From positions 8,342,999-8,406,998 of the forward strand of contig NC_092565.1 in assembly GCF_037975245.1 (NCBI RefSeq): a DNA stretch of 64,000 bases, in the 5' to 3' direction. The position numbers were made by a program, and so were the translations under genes. Each line of letters opens with the position of its first letter. Position 1 is the first letter of the stretch. Below are positions 58,016 through 64,000 of the stretch, one piece after another. A model generated the notes under the pieces. It was not told the origin of the DNA, ran no database searches, and saw nothing but the letters and a program-made list of their open reading frames with translations. Source of the DNA: Apostichopus japonicus (taxonomy: Eukaryota > Echinodermata > Holothuroidea > Aspidochirotida > Stichopodidae).

Positions 58016-61000
58016 CATGCATTTATATCTGCACATCATCAAACATCATGCTAGTTTTGAAATATCTATTTACATCGTATTTATAATTAGTTTGTGACAC
58101 TTATTATTCACAAGAGCTCATTGTAGATATAAACTGAGATATAAGCTCATTGTAGATACTATTTTTGAATTTTTGGAACATCAAAGAACGGTAGGTTAAC
58201 AAAATAACGAATATCTCGTCAATGAATACGTGAGAAGTTCCAAAATATGTTTTAAAACCTAATATTTGTGTCTCATATGAAAACGCCGTGCTTGATGTTT
58301 TCCACCACCTTAATTAAATATTTTCCGAAAAGTTCCTTTCCTGATGCTGTTTTATGGACTTCATGGATACCCTCCGTTTCGACGCTTTAATTTGACATTT
58401 TTTTTTGATACGAGGTTCTTTATTAATCGTTATGCCGTCAACTCGCATCCTGTACGACACCTCTTCAGCTCAGTTTAGCAACTATACACACACACTTGAC
58501 GTTATTTTCCAGCAACAAATTCGTACGCAGTTAGCAATAAATCCTTGTAATTTCACGCATCCGGGCAACAGCCCCGCGAAGTCATGTCCAAGTACGTAAT
58601 TGAATGAGTTAGTACAACGTCGCAATCACTGAATGCCTGAGATTGTTTTATTATTATTATTTTTTTTTTAGTCTTTCGCTTTTTGCTTTTATTCAGTTTT
58701 TTTCAGATGCCTCATTTCGTATTTCTCTTGGAAAGACAGGTATTCAGTTAAGAGACTATAAAACAAAGGAAACTGGGAGACAGCCGTATATATGTGTTCA
58801 TTTTCAGAGCAAATAATAAATTTTCGCCCGTTACGTTGGAGATCATAATAAATTGAAACAGGTTACACTTAGCAAGCGAAAAACTTTAGTCATGGGCAAA
58901 ACGGTAAATATTGACTTTCACCTAGACATCACCACCACGGTGAGTCTGATAGTGTTATTTAAACATTTAGGAACCAGTTTGTAAATGACTACTTCGCTTA
59001 TCACTCCAAACGCGAAAAAAAATCAATCTGTTCAACTGACTTTATGGCGTAATTTGTAAGAATTGTAATGCCTGATACTTTTTCGAACCATAGGTAAGTA
59101 ATATAGTACAATGTAGAACAAATTAGGGGCATAACAGTTTTGAATATCAAGGGTAGTAGAGGTATTATGTGAATACAGCGAGTAAAGAGTCAACTCAGTT
59201 CACTTAGCTTTCCTGACAAGTTCTTGAGTCCGTTCGGAATTCTAAGCCAACCATTTCAAAATTGAGAGACATTAATCTCAAAATCCACAACACAGTCAAT
59301 AATACTCAACAATATTTGGGTTTAATACGCGTCGGCTATAAGAAACTTGCTGTGTTACATAATCAGGGAAACTAGTAAGCGCACTTCCTGCTACATAAAT
59401 GCAGCGAACGCTTTCAACTACTTCATTGACTCGTCCAAACTGTTCAATTAGCAGAGATGTCTCTAAGCCATAAATGTCATCATTATTACACTCCAATTTT
59501 TAGAGTTCTAAAGCTGCCAAATATGTACAAAAGTAATCTTCTTGAAGTTCTCACCTTCACAAACTATTTGCAGACGTTTGTCCAATAGACAATAAAGATA
59601 TCTAAATCAGGGAAACTTGATTTTGCACGTCATTGACTGTCAACTTATTGTTCAAGGTTTTAGCATGAGATGATTCCAGCACTGTGACTGATGAGTATTA
59701 AGTATTAACAAATTTTACAACTTGTCTTGATTTTTAAGGTATCCATGGCTACCATCAAGCATCTCATCAACAATATTCCATCCCATCCCACGACAAGCAT
59801 AAGATATCGAGAAATTATCAACCTTTTTTTTTTTTTTTTGCTTGAATGTCAACTAAGTTTTTTTTTTTCAGAAACTAAAGAGCCCAGTATATATTGCTGA
59901 CCCTATATACCTGTTGCATATATCTTTAAAATAAAACCAGTCATACCATTGAAATATTGTAAGCTGATCTCCAAAGCAAATCATCTCATAAACATTTCCT
60001 CATTATTCAATGACATAATTTTATCCATACTACAAACATGTCAGTAGTTAACCATTAATGGATGACGGCTCATCTCATTATTATTTCCTACATCTCACTG
60101 CAAAGCACTACTGTTTTAACATGTCATATTTTACCATTAGTAGATTTTCTCATCTCATAATTAGTCACTTACACACACCAATGAGATTAGCTTAATTTAT
60201 TCCTCTCAGCATACACTGAAACCTGACAGCATGCAAGTAATATGCTTGCATGTAATTACAATGTGCATAACCAATAGATTGAAACACATGAAATTATTGC
60301 TGTTATATATATATCAATAATAGTTCACATCAGTCAACTTAAATGAAGGATAGGTGAACAGTATTATTGGCAACTTGTCAACAACAAAAAACATCAATCA
60401 ATTTCTCCTTTTTATCCTCTTTTATTTTGCAAATGAAGTTTACACAAAAAAAAATGTCTTTTCTTTGTAACAAAGTTGTCAAAACACTGCAGTAGCTAAG
60501 CATCGGTTTTGCTTTAATACATGGGTTTGTACAACTCATACTTTTATCCAAAGTATTAATTAGTTACCACAGCAAGCAAACACTCCAACTGTTGCTAAAT
60601 AACAATTTCATGTTTAACTAGCCAACTGTATCGTGATGTTGTACGTATTGACACTGTCATGGACTGGTTTGTCAATCTCCCTACCAAACAAGTCAGTAAC
60701 TTGTGGAGCCTAAGCTACTTCTCAATGTTTGGCTCCTGAAATAATATCAAACATTAAACATTGGAACATTCTTTCGTGACATTCCTGAATGGAAATATAC
60801 AAGTCAGCAAACATTTTCAACAAAAGCAAACTTGCAACAAGTGTAAAAAAAAACTTGATGTGCTTTAATTATAACCACAAATTAACAACAGGTAAAAAGA
60901 TTTCATCAACAAAGTCCTGAGAAACTGAACCAAAAAACCACTGAAGGTTATAGCACTTAAAAAGAAACTTGCAAAGTTTTTAACATGAAAAAAAATATAT

Positions 61001-61426
61001 CAAAAATTTATGGAATGTTTTAAATAACGAGGTAACCAACGATGAAAGTTGAATACATTTGCTGTTCATTAGTCATTGGCAGAATGCTTAATCTCAAGGA
61101 CTTGCCATTAACAGAGACCTTGTTCTCACTTTGTTTAAAAATGCCAAAATCAAAGCCTCCTGGCAAATAAACTCAACCTCAATTACATCTACTTTCAGCT
61201 TTTAAACGATTCAAATTGTAGCCATGGAGAAAAAAAGCAGGCTGTCAAAAGTCAATGATACTTTAATCTACTAACTGTCTCCGTTCCTGGAAATTTTTCT
61301 CTCTCTTTTTCTCTCGCATTTCTACCCTCGCTTGCTGCCTCTTAATATCAAATTTACAGGGTGTGCAAAATACCATTTGACATTTTCTCCAGCTTTAAGC
61401 TGCTGCCACAAGTACCACACGCTAAG
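58015..61426. other. No exon seen; may hold 3' untranslated DNA
   Basis: Unique AT-rich sequence. The part just below 61427 lies downstream of the minus-strand gene's stop codon. Minus-strand AATAAA signals at 60421-60426 and about 60197-60202 are possible polyadenylation sites about 1.0-1.2 kb past the stop. Poly-T tracts lie near 59826-59839 and 59861-59869. Confidence 0.4.
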
Positions 61427-61536
61427 CTAAGCTTGCTGAAATAAGTCCAAATACTGCTCTGAATCAATTTGATGATTCATTGCTTTAATCTCTTCATTAC
61501 ACGAATCAAGATAGTCTTCAAGAAAAGAGTCCATAT
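61427..61536 (-). CDS. Last coding exon of an unnamed conserved gene
   Basis: After acceptor CTTTTTTTCAG (AG at 61538-61537), the exon completes a split AAT codon and reads 35 residues, MDSFLEDYLDSCNEEIKAMN, then HQIDSEQYLDLFQQA, to a TAG at 61427-61429. The acidic, leucine-spaced sequence is likely alpha-helical. It joins the exon at 62671-62813 in phase 1. Together they give 83 residues of a C-terminus. I cannot name the family with confidence. DNAAF9 (C20orf194), a dynein-arm assembly factor, is one candidate worth testing. The protein must be longer, because coding continues upstream. Confidence 0.65.
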
Positions 61537-62310
61537 CTGAAAAAAAGAAAGAAAAATGAGGGAAAATGCTAATAGCTTTGATGGGTTATGACCCATAAAC
61601 TGATGCTAATGATGATGAGCAGACACCATCAGTTTAAGAAAGCCATGTTACAGGCAACTTAAAGTTATGAACCCTATACAGCAACCCTCTTCTTTATTTT
61701 ACAGGTGGTATGAACAAAAATAGAATAGGACTTCTTTTAGCAAGCCTAACCTCTGGAAGGAATAAGAAAATCATGCATGGGCACTTCAAAGTAATTCTGG
61801 ATGGAAATAACTAGATAAAATAGTTACACCCCCCTTCTGTAGCAAGGGGGCAAAATTTCATCACTTGCTTAAACTTTACAATGTAACATATAGCCAGTAT
61901 AATGAGATACCAACTAGGCTTGGCCTACTACAAACAATAATAACTGAGTGAGGATAGAAACAGCTGTTAGTGAGAACAGCCGTTTGTAGAATATTCTGTA
62001 ATCAAGTATCAAGTGGTTTTCTCTGCAGTTACTTGCAACCATGCTTGCAACCATGAACTTGTAGGCACACACCCTAGATGTAAACAAAAACATGCCTAAA
62101 ATCCATAAACGGCCACTAAGCTGTAATTTTGAGCACTTCCTGAAACTCATTAATGTATTTGCTTACCCTGGTTAAAAAAAAATGGGAATTTTCGTCCTTC
62201 TGTTGTGGCTATCAAGCATTTTAATGGATTTCTTTACAAAAATTCTTCAGTTTCTCACATTCCTATATTAAAATCTACCTAAGATCAGTGAACTAACAGT
62301 GACATGTAGC

Positions 62311-62540
62311 AACAGAAAATGATCCCTACAATCTCCAACACAACCCCCCCCCCCACCCTCACACCACCACACCAAATACTGTACATGTTAATGTAGTAAA
62401 ACAATACAAGAACCACCATCCACTGGCAACAGAAAATGATCCCTACAATCTCCAACACCCTCCCCCCACCCTCACACCACCACACCAAATACTGTACATG
62501 TTAATGTAGTAAAACAATACAAGAACCACCATCCACTGGC
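62311..62540. repeat. Tandem duplication, about 115-bp unit
   Basis: Two nearly identical copies (62311-62426 and 62427-62540) begin AACAGAAAATGATCCC and contain a C tract and 'ctcacaccaccacaccaaat'. They lie in the last intron of the minus-strand gene. A start of a third copy follows at 62541, then AT-rich 'ttcataaattta' repeats to about 62640. Confidence 0.92.
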
Positions 62541-62670
62541 AACAGAAAATGTATGATTTGTTTTTATATTCATAAATTTATATTCATAAATTTTCATAAA
62601 TTTATATTCATAAATTTATATTCATATTCATTTATATGTATGATTTGTTTTTATATATAAAAGAGCTTAC

Positions 62671-62813
62671 TTGGGTGATGGAGTTGTTTCTCTCCAGCAA
62701 AGTTAAGATACTGAGATCCATTGTAGAACCATCCTTCAGGTAAAGAGTCAAGATGGTGCTCCTCCTGGATAGAGAGAATGAAATCCTCACCATACTTAAC
62801 ATACATCTTCATG
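62671..62813 (-). CDS. Penultimate coding exon of the same gene
   Basis: Acceptor TCTTTCTGCAG (AG at 62815-62814) and donor CCCAA|GTAAGC (GT at 62670-62669) bound a 143-bp exon in phase 2 to phase 1. It encodes MKMYVKYGEDFILSIQEEHH, then LDSLPEGWFYNGSQYLNFAG and EKQLHHP. The aromatic GWFYNG segment followed by a histidine/proline pair looks like a compact conserved module. The frame is also open upstream of the acceptor for 21 codons, so an earlier acceptor cannot be ruled out. Confidence 0.65.
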
Positions 62814-62904
62814 CTGCAGAAAGACTCTATCATGAAATAGAGTAACATGTAGACAAGACACACCGTCATCATTCAAATTATCACCATCTACATCTAGAAT
62901 GACT

Positions 62905-63075
62905 ATACCTCCCTCTATTACTGTCCTTAACAACCATTCCTCTATGGTACTCTATTATCCTGAATGACCATCCTTCCCTGGTACTCTATTGTCTTGAATG
63001 ACTGTCCCTTCCTGATACTCTATTGTCTTGAATGAATGTCCCTTTTCTGTTCCCCTGTCTTGAATGACTGTCCCA
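62905..63075. repeat. Intronic tandem repeat, about 41-bp unit
   Basis: Four to five diverged copies of 'actctattgtcttgaatgac' followed by 'tgtcccttcctgat'. They lie between two proposed exons, which makes the missing splice link harder to resolve. Confidence 0.75.
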
Positions 63076-63297
63076 TAAGTGGTTTTATGTTTATATGACC
63101 CTCCTTTTTCGGGTAAAATATTTCAAACAAACCAGTTGTATGGATTGTCCACACTATTGCTCATGAGTTTATGTAAGCATATATGAGGACTGTATGTTTA
63201 TTGTCATTGATAAGTGCTTCAAGATAGACTCTATCTGTATAGGATTGGTTTATTGCAAGAGTCAACTGTATGTCCATTCTCATGTCCAGGTACTTAC

Positions 63298-63397
63298 AGT
63301 TGTTAAGGACGTTATAGCTGGCTCTGGATCTGAATGTACTGGCAAAACCAACATTCATATGGGATCCATACCATGTTTTTAACATATGGCATCTGTT
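63298..63397 (-). CDS. Candidate upstream exon of the same gene
   Basis: A T-rich stretch precedes AATCAG (AG at 63399-63398). The exon reads 33 codons plus one base, containing LKTWYGSHMNVGFASTFRSR, and ends at AACT|GTAAGTA (GT at 63297-63296). It is in phase with the exon at 63556-63621. Its phase-1 end does not fit the phase-2 start at 62813. Use of a second GT four bases downstream, or an unseen exon in between, would solve this. Confidence 0.45.
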
Positions 63398-63555
63398 CTG
63401 ATTTTATTACATATCCTTGGAAATGATCATCAAAGAACCCAAAACCAAACATTTTCTGTTTTTTTACCTCAAGACTCTGCACCCCAATAGTCAGTGCCTG
63501 TCAGCTAGCTACCTCTTCTATCATTGCGGTATGTCTAGTAGTTAGAATTACTTAC

Positions 63556-63621
63556 ATGAACCCTGTGTAGCTCCTCCTTGCTTAGACTGTTTCTTGTTTT
63601 GATTGGTAGTTTAGTTGGTTT
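63556..63621 (-). CDS. Candidate upstream exon of the same gene
   Basis: A 66-bp segment between acceptor AATCCATAG (AG at 63623-63622) and donor CAT|GTAAGT (GT at 63555-63554). It is open in one frame for 22 codons, KPTKLPIKTRNSLSKEELHR then VH, and phase 0 at both ends. A short symmetric exon with consensus sites and charged content is plausible. The polypyrimidine tract is fair. Confidence 0.4.
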
Positions 63622-64000
63622 CTATGGATTAAAAGTAAACCTACAAATATTTAAAAAGAACATATTTAAGACAAATCAACATAGGCTATATGCATAACAG
63701 TTTATATTGAATCTGTGCGGGTAGTACCATAAAGATCCTATTACTATTACAGAAATGTATTTTCATATGTCTCAAAACAAAACAGAAGAGATAGCAGCAT
63801 GGCCATATGTAGCCTAGAAGATTCTTTCTTCAAATATTCGATGCCACCAGTTATCCTTCCTGAGAAACACCATGATTGTGACAAGTTGCTTTGAAACAAT
63901 ACAATTCTGTCAATAGTGTAGAAAGTAAAATAACGACTTAAAACTGCATTTAATTATAAACGACTGGGTTAAAGGCAACTAGCTAATTTGACTAATTATT
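63622..64000. other. Edge of window, no exon identified
   Basis: The minus-strand gene should continue beyond this edge or into it. A CTCAG acceptor near 63863 is followed by a short open stretch without a convincing donor, so I do not annotate it. Confidence 0.35.

Overview
This looks like AT-rich nuclear DNA from an invertebrate animal. Coding exons are short and widely spaced, with GT/AG introns. There are many long C or G tracts, AT microsatellites, minisatellites and nested transposons, and no operons or bacterial-type gene packing. An NK7-type homeobox gene (a class I understand to be absent from vertebrates), the transposon mix and the general sequence texture suggest a marine deuterostome. 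My best guess is an echinoderm, possibly a sea cucumber; this is an impression and cannot be settled from the window alone.

The best supported gene is on the minus strand. It is a three-exon NK-class homeobox gene (47682-48213, 43193-43422, 39270-39926; 472 codons plus stop) whose splice phases agree at both junctions. It has an EH1/TN-like repression motif, a histidine-rich run and a homeodomain split between residues 44 and 45. A TATA-like box lies about 113 bp upstream of the start codon. A 1.8-kb satellite of about 41-bp units begins roughly 20 bp beyond the stop codon.

At the right edge (61427-63621) lie the last exons of a second minus-strand gene. The final two exons join in phase. 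Two more upstream exons are plausible, but one link between them is unresolved. A single unrecognised plus-strand exon candidate lies at 16502-16835.

Most of the rest is mobile or repetitive DNA. At 12520-12816 there is a textbook hAT-type MITE with a perfect 8-bp target duplication, and a more decayed one lies at 52046-52377. At 18964-20921 an element with hAT-like 14-bp terminal inverted repeats carries a nested, 5'-truncated Penelope-like element. That insert has an open reverse-transcriptase tail, a hammerhead-ribozyme-like sequence and perfect 49-bp flanking direct repeats. At 21163-25437 a 4.3-kb non-autonomous element with CACTG/CAGTG ends, a dense subterminal array of GACTAA/TTAGTC motifs and a 1.5-kb internal foldback has inserted at a TA inside a 28-bp minisatellite, which resumes at 25440. 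A decayed L1-like retrotransposon lies at 32140-33345. Homogeneous minisatellites occur at 31301-31525, 37400-39250 and 56355-57020.

About three quarters of the window shows no gene I can support. The most interesting structures are the nested Penelope/hAT unit with its ribozyme, the CACTG element with its subterminal motif array, and the satellite abutting the 3' end of the homeobox gene.
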